From Bacillota bacterium (GTDB taxonomy: Bacteria > Bacillota > Clostridia > Christensenellales > SZUA-584), in the NCBI GenBank assembly GCA_023436115.1, contig JAEZKQ010000014.1, positions 1 to 64,000 of the forward strand: a DNA stretch of 64,000 nt, in the 5' to 3' direction. Shown here one piece after another: positions 8,027 through 16,333 of the stretch. The notes under the pieces were generated by a model. The model was not told where the DNA came from. It worked only from the letters and a program-made list of their open reading frames with translations, and ran no database searches. Numbering within the stretch: the first letter of the stretch is position 1; each line of letters starts with the position of its first letter. Both the position numbers and the translations under genes were made by a program.

Positions 8027-9090
8027 AATTGATCACACTTGAGCACAAGGTTTGCGACTATACCTGCATGTGGAACGGCATACAGGATATCTATCAACAA
8101 AAGTCGGGCGAGGATGTTCCCGGCTATCTGTTTTTTTGCCTCAGCGGTATCGGAAATTTTGTGTATCTCTCATTCAAACAGGGCGGACTTCGCAAGATGG
8201 TGGGTTGGGGTGATGGGCGTCCCAAGAAAATGTACCCGGATGTATGCGGCACGATCGGCTTTTCATTCAAGTGCATTGAAGGAACATCTTTTGCATACTG
8301 CCTGAAAACGGCCAAGGCACAGATCGACGAAGGTAAGCCCGTGGTACTGGGGTGCCTTGACATGTACTATCTGGACTATTACCCCAAGATGTATCAGAAG
8401 ATACATGTGCCCATTCATTATGTGTTAATGGTGGGCTACGACGATGACAAACAATGCGTTTACGTACTGGACTGTGGCAAGCCGGATATGCAGACACTCT
8501 CGTATGCCTGTCTTGAGCAGGCGTTGAACGTGAAGAAAAGCCCCGTGGGAGACAAGAATGGCTTGTTTACGATCGACTTTGCCGAGCCGGTGAAACCGTT
8601 AAGAGATATTGCGGTTTCGGGATTTTTGAAAAAAGCGCAGCATATGCTGAATCCGCCCGTCGGCTTTGCGGGTATTCGGGGTATGCGCAAGCTTGCCCGG
8701 GAGATCGACGGCTGGCGCGAAGAATTAACGCCGAAAGAATACCGTGAGGCGCTGGAGAACTTTGTGATGTTTACGGGGACTGTGCCCAATCCGCCCGCAA
8801 GACTTTTTGGTTGCCAGGAGGACGACATACGGCACGACGGCGCGAGGGCCAAAATGAGTGAGCTGTTTGCGGCGCTGAGCGGGAGGCTCGGCATCAGCGA
8901 ATGGCACCAGACGGCGGCTTTATTTTCTCAGAGCGGCGATGTTTTAGTGGAAATGACCGATCTGATCGTGGATGATCTGCTGGGGCAGAGCCGAGACCTT
9001 GGCGAACTGTCTAAGCTTATTAGCCGTGTGGCAGACTTAGAGGAGAAAGCGTATATTCACATGCTGCGCGGCGCGGAGGCTGCAAGATAA
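8023..9090 (+). CDS. BtrH-like protein (BtrH N-terminal and DUF4872-like domains)
   Basis: A 355-residue cytosolic protein that resembles the BtrH_N / DUF4872 family. BtrH itself is an acyltransferase with a cysteine-protease-like fold, working in butirosin antibiotic synthesis. Seen here: an N-terminal region with Cys residues (HKVCDYTCMWNG), GIGNFVYLSF, a central PVVLGCLDMYY, and the protease-like HYVLMVGYDDD followed by VLDCG, which supplies a likely catalytic His and Asp. The C-terminal half is helical. Start at 8023 is fixed by AAGGAG nine bases upstream; the frame is open from 7978. It is the only target gene after the MerR-type promoter. No other antibiotic biosynthesis genes are near, so the substrate is unknown. 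Confidence 0.75.
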   Translation: MKLITLEHKVCDYTCMWNGIQDIYQQKSGEDVPGYLFFCLSGIGNFVYLSFKQGGLRKMVGWGDGRPKKMYPDVCGTIGFSFKCIEGTSFAYCLKTAKAQIDEGKPVVLGCLDMYYLDYYPKMYQKIHVPIHYVLMVGYDDDKQCVYVLDCGKPDMQTLSYACLEQALNVKKSPVGDKNGLFTIDFAEPVKPLRDIAVSGFLKKAQHMLNPPVGFAGIRGMRKLAREIDGWREELTPKEYREALENFVMFTGTVPNPPARLFGCQEDDIRHDGARAKMSELFAALSGRLGISEWHQTAALFSQSGDVLVEMTDLIVDDLLGQSRDLGELSKLISRVADLEEKAYIHMLRGAEAAR

Positions 9091-9140
9091 ACATGTCTTC
9101 AGAAACGTGCCGGATTTTAATGCCTTGTCAACTTTCCGAA

Positions 9141-9167
9141 ACCCGTCTAAAAACAGACGGGTTTTTA
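9141..9167 (+). terminator. Terminator after the BtrH-like gene
   Basis: Perfect stem ACCCGTCT (9141-9148) / AGACGGGT (9155-9162), then TTTTTA. Confidence 0.92.
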
Positions 9168-9212
9168 ATATTCAGCCCGAAAGAAAGCTTTCGTGTACAC
9201 GGTTAAAAAATG

Positions 9213-9241
9213 TTGACAAAAGCAGGAAACGCGGTTAGAAT
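9213..9241 (+). promoter_or_regulatory. Promoter of the ROK-MFS operon
   Basis: TTGACA (9213-9218) and TAGAAT (9236-9241), 17-base spacer. Confidence 0.82.
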
Positions 9242-9287
9242 ACATATTAAAGGACATTTAAAAAGTGATTTATAAAGGGAGAATCTC

Positions 9288-10301
9288 TTGTCAAATACCG
9301 CCGTTATCAAACAAATAAATACAGAGCTTGTGAGAAAGCATTTGAAGCAAATGCGCGAGGCCACGATATTTCAGCTGTCTATGGCAACGGAGCTCAGCGT
9401 GGTGACGGTGAATTCTCTGCTCGTGCAGATGACCCAGGACGGTGAGGTCCGCGAAGAACGAAGAGTACCGTCTAAGGGCGGCCGCCCGTCTATGCTGTAT
9501 GCGTATAACGGCAACTACCGTCATGTTCTTGTGATATACAGCTCCCAGAAGGATAATCGCAATTTGATCCATGTTCTTGTGGTCAATTTGCTCGGCGAGT
9601 GCGTATACCGAAAAGAAATCTATATTGACGATATTCAGATAGACAGCTTTTGCGAATTAATCGACGAGGCGATCAGCAATTATCCCCGAATTGCGACGAT
9701 CGGGTTTGGTCTGCCGGGCGTGGAGGAAGGCGGCATAATTACGGGGAATGACTACGAAAACATCGTCGGCGACGGCTTTATGGACCTTTATAAGAGCAAA
9801 TACGGGCTGCCCGTCATCTTTATCAATGATGTGAACGCCGCGGCGAAAGGTTTTCTACACAGCAAAAAACCCGGGACAAACCAATGCATCGCGGCGGTGT
9901 ATTTTCCGAGAATATACCCGCCGGGCGCCGGGCTCATCATCAACGGCGAGATCTATACAGGTGCACATCACTTTGCGGGTGAAATCGGGCATCTTCCGAT
10001 AGGCATCGATTGGGCAATGCTTGATTACACGGATAAGAAAGCTGTTACGTCTGCGGTGGGAAAGCTGCTTAGCGTCTACTGCCGCATCGTTGCGCCGGAG
10101 CAGTTCATACTCTATGGAGATTTTTTTGAGGCGGGGTGTGAAGCGGACATATGCGAATATACACAAAGTTTGCTCAACCATAAATATGCTGTCAACGTGA
10201 CGATCCGCAGCGCGTTCGACCACGATTTTGAACGGGGTATGATTGACGTGACACTGGAACAGCTCGATGATACATTTGTGATTACAAAGAAAGGCTTTTA
10301 A
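9288..10301 (+). CDS. ROK-family transcriptional regulator, without the usual zinc motif
   Basis: A 337-residue regulator of the NagC/XylR (ROK) kind: N-terminal winged helix (ELVRKHLKQMREATIFQLSMATELSVVTVNSLL, wing KGGRPS), then an actin-like sugar-binding domain with FGLPGVEEGGII, FINDVNAAAKG and GEIGHLPIG. ROK proteins normally carry a CxCGxxGC zinc site after the GH motif; here the segment reads GHLPIGIDWAMLDY and has no such cysteines. Start is a TTG at 9288 preceded by AAAGGGAGA. The MFS gene starts one base after the stop, so the regulator and transporter form an operon and the ligand is probably the transported sugar. Which sugar is not shown. Confidence 0.88.
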   Translation: MSNTAVIKQINTELVRKHLKQMREATIFQLSMATELSVVTVNSLLVQMTQDGEVREERRVPSKGGRPSMLYAYNGNYRHVLVIYSSQKDNRNLIHVLVVNLLGECVYRKEIYIDDIQIDSFCELIDEAISNYPRIATIGFGLPGVEEGGIITGNDYENIVGDGFMDLYKSKYGLPVIFINDVNAAAKGFLHSKKPGTNQCIAAVYFPRIYPPGAGLIINGEIYTGAHHFAGEIGHLPIGIDWAMLDYTDKKAVTSAVGKLLSVYCRIVAPEQFILYGDFFEAGCEADICEYTQSLLNHKYAVNVTIRSAFDHDFERGMIDVTLEQLDDTFVITKKGF

Positions 10302-10302
10302 T

Positions 10303-11493
10303 ATGCTGACAGCTTTATTGGTTATTATTTATATCTCATTTATCAGTTTGGGGCTGCCGGATACGCTGCTGGGCGCGGCCTGGCCCGTGATGAGCGGCGA
10401 TCTTGGCATGAGTGTTTCCTACGCGGGCGTACTTTCTATGGTTACTGCCGGAGGAACGATCATTTCGAGTCTCTTAAGCGCGAAGGCCATCAAACGGTTC
10501 GGCACAGGACTGGTGACGGCGTTCAGCGTCATGCTCACAGCGGTGGCGCTGTCCGGGTTTGCGCTGGCACCCGGGTTTTGGTGGCTGTGCGTGCTGGGTA
10601 TTCCTTTGGGCCTCGGTGCGGGAAGCGTGGACGCGGGCCTGAATAATTTCGTTGCACTGCATTATAAAGCCAAGCATATGAACTGGCTGCACTGCTTTTG
10701 GGGCGTGGGGGCCACGGTAGGGCCCGTGGTCATGTCGTTGTTTCTCGCCAGGCAGAGCGGTTGGCGGTGGGGCTTTGGCACCATCAGCATTGCTCAGTTT
10801 CTGCTTGTGATCGCGTTGTTCGCATCATTGCCGCTGTGGAAGAAGGTCGGAGAAAAAGCCGAAGGAGAGCAGGCGCATAAGCATGAAACGCTTAAACTGA
10901 GGGATTCTCTGAAAATCACAGGCGCGAAATCGGCGATGCTATGCTTCTTGTGTTACTGCGCGGTGGAGGCCACGACCGGATTATGGGGAAGCACTTTCCT
11001 TGTGAAGGTGAAGGGGCTGCCCGCAGATACCGCCGCCCAGTGGATTGCGCTTTACTTTCTGGGTATCACCGTCGGCCGGTTCATAGCCGGGTTCGTTTCC
11101 ATGAAGCTGAGCAACAAAACACTGATACGGATTGGCCTTGGCATTATCGGTGTGGGTATTCTGCTGATTATTTTATCCTTCGGGCCTGTTTTTCTGCAGA
11201 TGGGCTTTGTGCTGATCGGGCTGGGATGTGCGCCGATATTCCCAAGTATGCTGCACGAGACACCCAGCCGATTCGGCAAATCAGTATCTCAGTCGTTAAT
11301 GGGTATACAGATGGCGAGCGCGTATGTGGGCGCCACATTTATGCCGCCGTTGTTTGGCGTCATTGCCGAAAACATAAGCCTTTCGCTGTTCCCGTATTTT
11401 CTGCTGGTTATGTGGCTGCTGATGGCGGCGATGGCTGAAAACGCGAACCGCATTGAACCGGTAAAGGAGATATCGCAAACCAGTTCCCAATGA
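10303..11493 (+). CDS. MFS transporter, probably sugar uptake
   Basis: A 396-residue membrane protein of the major facilitator superfamily with twelve predicted helices, resembling the FucP / YbjJ-like sugar branch. Helix 1 reads YISFISLGLPDTLLGAAWPVM, and GVGATVGPVVMSLF is typical of helix 5. A charged cytoplasmic loop (EKAEGEQAHKHETLKLRD) joins the two halves. It begins one base after the ROK stop and shares that promoter, which suggests uptake of a sugar sensed by the ROK protein. A bidirectional terminator follows. Substrate not predictable. Confidence 0.9.
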   Translation: MLTALLVIIYISFISLGLPDTLLGAAWPVMSGDLGMSVSYAGVLSMVTAGGTIISSLLSAKAIKRFGTGLVTAFSVMLTAVALSGFALAPGFWWLCVLGIPLGLGAGSVDAGLNNFVALHYKAKHMNWLHCFWGVGATVGPVVMSLFLARQSGWRWGFGTISIAQFLLVIALFASLPLWKKVGEKAEGEQAHKHETLKLRDSLKITGAKSAMLCFLCYCAVEATTGLWGSTFLVKVKGLPADTAAQWIALYFLGITVGRFIAGFVSMKLSNKTLIRIGLGIIGVGILLIILSFGPVFLQMGFVLIGLGCAPIFPSMLHETPSRFGKSVSQSLMGIQMASAYVGATFMPPLFGVIAENISLSLFPYFLLVMWLLMAAMAENANRIEPVKEISQTSSQ

Positions 11494-11502
11494 GATAGGT
11501 TT

Positions 11503-11555
11503 TTAAAAAACAAGGCCTCCTGATGCTGAGTCAACAGAAGGCCTTAGCTTTTTTA
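11503..11555. terminator. Terminator between MFS gene and lipoprotein gene
   Basis: Stem AAGGCC (11512-11517) / GGCCTT (11540-11545) with A and T runs outside on both strands. It serves two convergent genes. Confidence 0.8.
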
Positions 11556-11566
11556 TAAAGGTATGT

Positions 11567-12199
11567 TTACGGCCAGTAGACCTGTTCGACGGATTTAACA
11601 GTGCCGCTGTCGCTGACATGAACCTTGTAGAAAAAAGTCTTAAGGAGCAAGTTGGGATTATCATTGAAAATCTCTTGTAAGTCGTCAATACTCACCGTAC
11701 GGGGCGCCAGTTCATCCGTAAGCGTCCCGTCGTTGTTGATGATGAGGGTAACAGGCACGGTGTTTAAGTCAACGGTGCGAAGCTGAGCATTGGTATTCTT
11801 CTCTATAAATTCGGAATCTGCGTAATCAACGACCAATGCCTGCGCATCGGCTTGTGTATAACCCTCCTGCTCCACGAGCCATTTGACGGCATCATTGCCG
11901 CGGAGCATATCAAAATAATCAAAGTCGGCTGTCCCTGCTGACACATTGAATGAGACCATGTGCGCAAAGCTGGTATACATCTTGGGTGTTTGCGTGGGCA
12001 ATGGTGATGACGAAGATGTCGCCGTCGTGGCGGGCGCGGGCGATTCGCTCAGTGCTTCACTGGGCGTTAAAGTTACGGCAGGCTCAGAAGATATATCGGA
12101 CGGCGTTTGCGTCACCACAACAACCGTGCCTGAAGGCTTACCGCAGGCAACAATGACGAATAACAAAAAACATAGAGCACAAAAGGTTAACTTCTTCAT
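11567..12199 (-). CDS. Putative lipoprotein of unknown function
   Basis: A 210-residue exported lipoprotein. MKKLTFCALCFLLFVIVAC gives a basic start, a hydrophobic core and lipobox VIVAC, so it should be lipid-anchored on the outer face of the membrane. A low-complexity Thr/Ser/Pro linker follows (residues about 28-65), then a folded domain with NVSAGTADFDYFDM and an alpha-beta C-terminus ending KVHVSDSGTVKSVEQVYWP. No known domain is recognised. Start at 12199 is chosen because GGGAGGTG lies just before it; the frame is open to 12232. Confidence 0.8.
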   Translation of the reverse strand: MKKLTFCALCFLLFVIVACGKPSGTVVVVTQTPSDISSEPAVTLTPSEALSESPAPATTATSSSSPLPTQTPKMYTSFAHMVSFNVSAGTADFDYFDMLRGNDAVKWLVEQEGYTQADAQALVVDYADSEFIEKNTNAQLRTVDLNTVPVTLIINNDGTLTDELAPRTVSIDDLQEIFNDNPNLLLKTFFYKVHVSDSGTVKSVEQVYWP

Positions 12200-12344
12200 A
12201 TAACACCTCCCAATACCATTCATATTAAACAATAAGTATAAAAATTATCGCATTCTTCACTGAAATAATGAATTGTCAGGTATTAAATAAAATCGTTGGA
12301 AACAGCTGCATTTGTTTTTCCTATTTATCTGGATTTACCCTTTC

Positions 12345-12373
12345 GTCACATTATACGCATGATTTCATATGAT
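12345..12373 (+). promoter_or_regulatory. Possible mother-cell sporulation promoter of cotJ
   Basis: GTCACATT (12345-12352) and CATATGAT (12366-12373) loosely match sigma-E elements (-35 ATA-rich, -10 CATAnnnT) and sit about 45 bases before cotJA. Weak evidence, based mainly on the genes that follow. Confidence 0.35.
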
Positions 12374-12416
12374 AATATATAACGCCGTCAAAAGACGCGA
12401 TATGAGGAGAATAACG

Positions 12417-12881
12417 ATGAAACAGGACAATTACTATCCCGATATGACGATAGCACCTGACAGGATGAATGCCAGAATGCCTGAGATGATGCCTGAGCGG
12501 ATGGTGCCTGGCAAAATGCCTGAGACGATGCCTGAGCGGATGTCACCCGGCAAAATGCCTGAGCGGATGATGCCTGAAACGATGCCTGAGCGGATGATGC
12601 CCGGCAAAATGCCTGAGCGGATGATGCCTGAGACGATGCCTGAGCGGATGGCGCCCGGCAAAATGCAAGATAGGCAAATGAATGATATGATGCCCGACAA
12701 GGCGTGTGTGCCGTGGGAACAAGTGATTAAGGATGTTAAGATTGCGCATGCATATGTTCCTATTCAGAAACTATGCACCACGTTGATGCCGATGAAATCA
12801 CTGATCGAAGGCACTGCTTTTCCGGAGCTCATCGATGTATACGGCTGGGAAAGCAAAAAAGGTTTGAGGAGTGATCTTTAA
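12417..12881 (+). CDS. cotJA: Spore coat protein CotJA with a Met/Pro-rich repeat
   Basis: A 154-residue protein. The C-terminal part (from about residue 98: ACVPWEQV, later IEGTAFPELIDVYGW) matches CotJA, a small spore coat protein of the cotJABC operon. CotJA is usually 70-90 residues; here the N-terminus is enlarged by repeats of MPERM-x-PGKMPE type (residues about 20-85), about 40% Met plus Pro. Start at 12417 has GAGGAGA upstream; the frame is open to 12369. It overlaps cotJB by one base (TAATG). Acts in coat assembly on the forespore surface; the repeat's role is unknown. Confidence 0.88.
   Translation: MKQDNYYPDMTIAPDRMNARMPEMMPERMVPGKMPETMPERMSPGKMPERMMPETMPERMMPGKMPERMMPETMPERMAPGKMQDRQMNDMMPDKACVPWEQVIKDVKIAHAYVPIQKLCTTLMPMKSLIEGTAFPELIDVYGWESKKGLRSDL
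12478..12663 (+). repeat. Tandem 42-bp-type repeat inside cotJA
   Basis: Repeating units of codons for M-P-E-R/T-M and P-G-K, in a 42-base period with shorter variants. Repeats this alike are prone to length change between strains. Confidence 0.85.
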
Positions 12882-13156
12882 TGAATAGAGACGAAATGCT
12901 AAGGAAACTCACAGCGCTGGATTTCTATTTGGTGGATTTACAGCTATACCTCAATACTCATCCAACTGATCGCGATGCTCTTGCGAAATTTAACGCCATC
13001 GCAGCAGAAGCCAACGCTCTTCGCCAAGAATATGAAAATATGTTTGGGCCGCTGACGTCGTTCCGTTCGGCCAGCAAATATCCATGGCAATGGATCGATA
13101 ATCCGTGGCCGTGGCAATACCAGTTCAATTTTACGCTGACAGGAGATGATAAATAG
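12881..13156 (+). CDS. cotJB: Spore coat protein CotJB
   Basis: A 91-residue CotJB family protein: LRKLTALDFYLVDLQLYLNTHPTD, then DALAKFNAIAAEANALRQEYE, and the aromatic end PWQWIDNPWPWQYQF, all typical. The role is assembly of the CotJ complex in the inner spore coat. Its ATG overlaps the cotJA stop by one base, and its stop overlaps the GTG of cotJC by one base, so the three are translationally coupled. Usual length. Confidence 0.95.
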   Translation: MNRDEMLRKLTALDFYLVDLQLYLNTHPTDRDALAKFNAIAAEANALRQEYENMFGPLTSFRSASKYPWQWIDNPWPWQYQFNFTLTGDDK

Positions 13157-13752
13157 TGTGGGTTTATGAAAAGAAACTGGAATATCCAATCAAGATAAAA
13201 AAACCGGACCCCAGAATGGCCAAAGTGATTATCACACAGTATGGCGGCCCGGACGGAGAACTTGCAGCAGCCCTTCGGTATTTAAGCCAGCGTTTTTCAA
13301 TGGTCACCCCGCAAGCCAAAGCGACGCTGAACGATATCGGCACAGAAGAACTGGCGCATTTAGAAATGATTGGCACGATGGTCAAACAACTCACCGAGAA
13401 TGCCAGCGTGGATCAGATTCAGGCGGCAAGTATGGCACCGTTTTACGCCGACCATGATAAGGCGGTTTACCCTGTCAGCGCGGCGGGAGTACCGTTTACC
13501 GCTGCGTATATTCAGTCTAAAGGCGATCCCATGACGGATCTGTATGAAGATATGGCCGCTGAACAAAAAGCGCGTTCTACTTACGAATATCTGATCAACC
13601 TTGCAGACGATCCTGACGTGATAGAACCCTTAAAATTCCTTCGTGAACGCGAGATCGTTCACTTCCAGCGCTTCGGTGAATCACTGCGCCTCGTTCAGGA
13701 TTATCTGGAAGACAAAAAACGCTTCAGTGCGCCGACTAAGCCTATGAAATAG
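13156..13752 (+). CDS. cotJC: Spore coat protein CotJC, manganese-catalase family
   Basis: A 198-residue four-helix-bundle protein of the Mn-catalase family, a spore coat component. Probable di-metal ligands lie in GELAAALRYLSQRF, GTEELAHLEMI and EREIVHFQRFGE, and EQKARSTYEYL is also conserved. The family's catalases break down hydrogen peroxide; CotJC is shorter than true Mn catalases and its activity in spores is less certain. Start is a GTG overlapping the cotJB stop. A strong terminator follows, closing the operon. Confidence 0.95.
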   Translation: MWVYEKKLEYPIKIKKPDPRMAKVIITQYGGPDGELAAALRYLSQRFSMVTPQAKATLNDIGTEELAHLEMIGTMVKQLTENASVDQIQAASMAPFYADHDKAVYPVSAAGVPFTAAYIQSKGDPMTDLYEDMAAEQKARSTYEYLINLADDPDVIEPLKFLREREIVHFQRFGESLRLVQDYLEDKKRFSAPTKPMK

Positions 13753-13763
13753 CAGGTGTTATT

Positions 13764-13795
13764 TAACAGGCCTTATTCCAAAAGGCCTGTTTTTG
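13764..13795 (+). terminator. Terminator of the cotJ operon
   Basis: Stem ACAGGCCTT (13766-13774) / AAGGCCTGT (13782-13790), then TTTTTG. Confidence 0.92.
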
Positions 13796-14057
13796 TATCC
13801 GCTATTTTGGTTTATTCACCTTTCGTTTCACTTTGGTCTTAGAGAATTTAACATTTTTCTGCAAGTACCGAAGATAACCTATCCATATTAAATGATGAAG
13901 GATCTGCTTAAAAAACCATTGTAATAGAGCTGCCCGCGCCGCGCATGGACCAGGCTGACCGCAGCCGGGTATTATGGTAAAAAGAAAATGCTTTATATTC
14001 GGCCCTTTATATACTAAAATACACACTATATTTACAATAATATTTAGGGAGATTCGC
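13796..14057. other. Intergenic stretch before the chemoreceptor
   Basis: Mostly AT-rich, with a GC-rich patch near 13930-13970. No riboswitch core, tRNA or clear promoter was found. An open frame on the minus strand (13802-14182) overlaps the chemoreceptor start and shows no protein-like features. Confidence 0.5.
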
Positions 14058-16121
14058 ATGAAAAAAGAGAAGCAGAAAAGCATAAAAGGTAAGATCATAC
14101 TGCTGACGTTTATCAGTATGTTTATCTTGGTAGCTATTTTATTGGGGACGATGATTTTTGCTGTCCTCACGGTGAGCTCCAATGCCAGCGCTATGGCTCA
14201 GGAGCAGCTGAAGGAACAATTGAAAAGCAGCATCCAGATGATGACGAATTCTATTGCTGAAGCGTCTCAAATACAGTATCATACCGAGATTAATTTGACA
14301 CCCGACCAAAAGGTTTCAAAAGTTTTAAATCATATTCGCAATACGAAATATTCTGAATCGGGCTATTATTTTGTATTCCAGTATGACGGAACACAGCTTG
14401 TCGCACCCGAAAACCCCGCGAATGAGGGGAAAAACCTCTGGGAATTGGCGGACGAAGACGGCAACAAGGTCATACAGATGCTCATCGAGCAGGCAAACGC
14501 AGGCGGCGGTTTTGTGACTTATAAATGGCTCAATCCGCATTCAAACAATATTGAAGAAAAAATCTCCTATGTGCTGCCCGTGACATTTGGCGATACAGAA
14601 TTGCTTATGGGAACAGGGGCTTATATGCCGTCGCTTAGAGAGACGGTGCTGAAAATGGAAAAAGGACAAAGAGGTGTTGTCGATTCACTGCTGCAGATCG
14701 CGCTGCCCGGTCTGCTTGTGATATCAGCGCTGATCATCTTTGTGACATATCGATTCTATTCAAGAAATGTGATTAAGCCGATCATAAAAATCACCGATAC
14801 CGCGGGACAGATCGCCAAGGGGAATACTGACGCAACGCTAAGTGTGAAATCGCGCGATGAGATCGGACGGCTTGCCGATATGATCGACAACGAAGTAAGA
14901 AATGCATTTACCAGTGTAGAACAGGCGCGTGTGATCGCGGATAAGCAATCGCATTACCAGTCAGGCGAAGTAGAAAAGATACTTGTGAATCTTGAGAAGC
15001 TTGCGAATGGCGAGCTGGACTGTGATATCGTTGTGGAAAACGGCGATGAGGATACACAACAGCTACAAGCACTGTACGAAAAAATAGCAGATTACCTGCG
15101 CACAGGCGTGGGCGCAATCCAGGGATATATCAATGAGATATCTGCTGTGCTCAGCGAGGTAGCGGGCGGTAACCTTCAGGTGGAGATTACATCGGAATAT
15201 AAGGGTGACTTCGCTGCCCTTAAAGAGTCGCTTAACGATATCGTTCGTTCGCTGGGTGATACGTTATCCGAGATCAATACAGCCGCACTTCAGGTGGCAA
15301 TGGGTGCGCGGCAGGTGTCTGACGGTAATCAGGCGGTCTCACAGGGCGCGACGGAGCAGGCGAGCGCCATAGAGGAGTTAACGGCGACCATCACACAGAT
15401 CGAGGCACAAACTAAGAACAATGCCGGTAATGCCGATAAAGCCAAAACGCTTTCAGCGCATGTGCGGGATAACGCTGCCGAAGGCAACGAGCAAATGCAG
15501 GCGATGAAAAAGGCGATGGAGGATATCAATGAATCGTCCGGCAGCATATCCAAGATCATCAAGGTGATCGACGACATTGCGTTCCAGACCAACATATTGG
15601 CGCTTAACGCGGCGGTGGAAGCGGCGCGTGCGGGCATACACGGCAAAGGATTTGCGGTTGTCGCGGAAGAGGTCAGAAATCTGGCGGCCAGAAGCGCCGA
15701 TGCCGCCAAAGAAACGACCGAGCTTATTGAGGGGTCTATCAAAAAGGCAGAGGCCGGCACATTGATCACCAATAAGACAGCAGATGCTCTCGGTAATATC
15801 GTGAGCAGTGTACAAGAGACGGTCGCGCTTGTGGAGGGCATTGCCAGCGCTTCAAAGGAACAGGCGATAGGTATCTCGCAGGTGAACAATGGCATCGAGC
15901 AGCTCTTGGCGGTCGTGCAGAACAATTCCGCGACAGCGGAGGAAGGCGCGGCGGCGAGTGAAGAAATGTCGAGCCAAGCTGAGCTTCTCAAAGAAATGGT
16001 GGAAAGGTTCAAGCTAAAGGGCACGGAACAGGATCACTTAAGGGTGGCAGCGCCTGAGCTAATACCGTCAGGTCACGATTTCAATATCATTCTTGATGAT
16101 CAGGATTACGGTAAATATTAA
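14058..16121 (+). CDS. Methyl-accepting chemotaxis protein with Cache sensor
   Basis: A 687-residue transmembrane chemoreceptor. Order: basic N-terminus, first membrane helix (residues about 14-40), extracellular Cache domain (about 60-205, with SGYYFVFQYDGTQLVAPEN), second membrane helix (about 215-235), HAMP, then a second HAMP-like linker, and a long cytoplasmic methyl-accepting bundle. The signalling tip is seen near DDIAFQTNILALNAAVEAAR and GKGFAVVAEEVRNLAARS. It would control CheA through CheW in response to a small extracellular ligand. Start at 14058 has AGGGAGA upstream; the frame is open from 13974. No che genes lie nearby, so it is an orphan receptor. Confidence 0.95.
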   Translation: MKKEKQKSIKGKIILLTFISMFILVAILLGTMIFAVLTVSSNASAMAQEQLKEQLKSSIQMMTNSIAEASQIQYHTEINLTPDQKVSKVLNHIRNTKYSESGYYFVFQYDGTQLVAPENPANEGKNLWELADEDGNKVIQMLIEQANAGGGFVTYKWLNPHSNNIEEKISYVLPVTFGDTELLMGTGAYMPSLRETVLKMEKGQRGVVDSLLQIALPGLLVISALIIFVTYRFYSRNVIKPIIKITDTAGQIAKGNTDATLSVKSRDEIGRLADMIDNEVRNAFTSVEQARVIADKQSHYQSGEVEKILVNLEKLANGELDCDIVVENGDEDTQQLQALYEKIADYLRTGVGAIQGYINEISAVLSEVAGGNLQVEITSEYKGDFAALKESLNDIVRSLGDTLSEINTAALQVAMGARQVSDGNQAVSQGATEQASAIEELTATITQIEAQTKNNAGNADKAKTLSAHVRDNAAEGNEQMQAMKKAMEDINESSGSISKIIKVIDDIAFQTNILALNAAVEAARAGIHGKGFAVVAEEVRNLAARSADAAKETTELIEGSIKKAEAGTLITNKTADALGNIVSSVQETVALVEGIASASKEQAIGISQVNNGIEQLLAVVQNNSATAEEGAAASEEMSSQAELLKEMVERFKLKGTEQDHLRVAAPELIPSGHDFNIILDDQDYGKY

Positions 16122-16134
16122 TACGGATTTAAAC

Positions 16135-16162
16135 AAAAAGCTGTCTTCAAGGCAGCTTTTTG
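16135..16162 (+). terminator. Terminator of the chemoreceptor gene
   Basis: AAAAAGCTG (16135-16143) / CAGCTTTTT (16153-16161). Confidence 0.85.
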
Positions 16163-16226
16163 CTTATGCAAATCAATCATAATGAGCAAAGTCCCAAATT
16201 GAGATATTGTTTAAATAAATTAACAA

Positions 16227-16255
16227 TTGACAAGAATAAAAGGCGTCGCTATATT
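16227..16255 (+). promoter_or_regulatory. Promoter of the zur-znuACB operon
   Basis: TTGACA (16227-16232), 17-base spacer, TATATT (16250-16255). Confidence 0.85.
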
Positions 16256-16260
16256 AAATA

Positions 16261-16281
16261 TGAAAACGGTTACCGTTTTCA
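16261..16281. promoter_or_regulatory. Perfect palindromic operator, probable Zur box
   Basis: Ten-base arms TGAAAACGGT and ACCGTTTTCA around one central T, placed at the predicted start point. Size (21 bp, odd centre) and place fit a Fur-family repressor site. Zinc as co-repressor is inferred from the operon. Confidence 0.78.
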
Positions 16282-16333
16282 AAAGCAAACGGCACCTAAA
16301 AAGCGGCGCTTTAGGGTGTTAAAAGGAAACCGT

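Noticed and set aside
13920..14057. Possible cyclic di-GMP riboswitch before the chemoreceptor
   Set aside because: The conserved GEMM core elements were not found; only a GC-rich patch is present.
13802..14182. Open frame on the minus strand upstream of and inside the chemoreceptor gene
   Set aside because: No ribosome site, no family pattern, and it overlaps the strongly supported chemoreceptor start.
15329..16024. Minus-strand frame opposite the chemoreceptor signalling domain
   Set aside because: Mirror frame of an alanine-rich helical gene.
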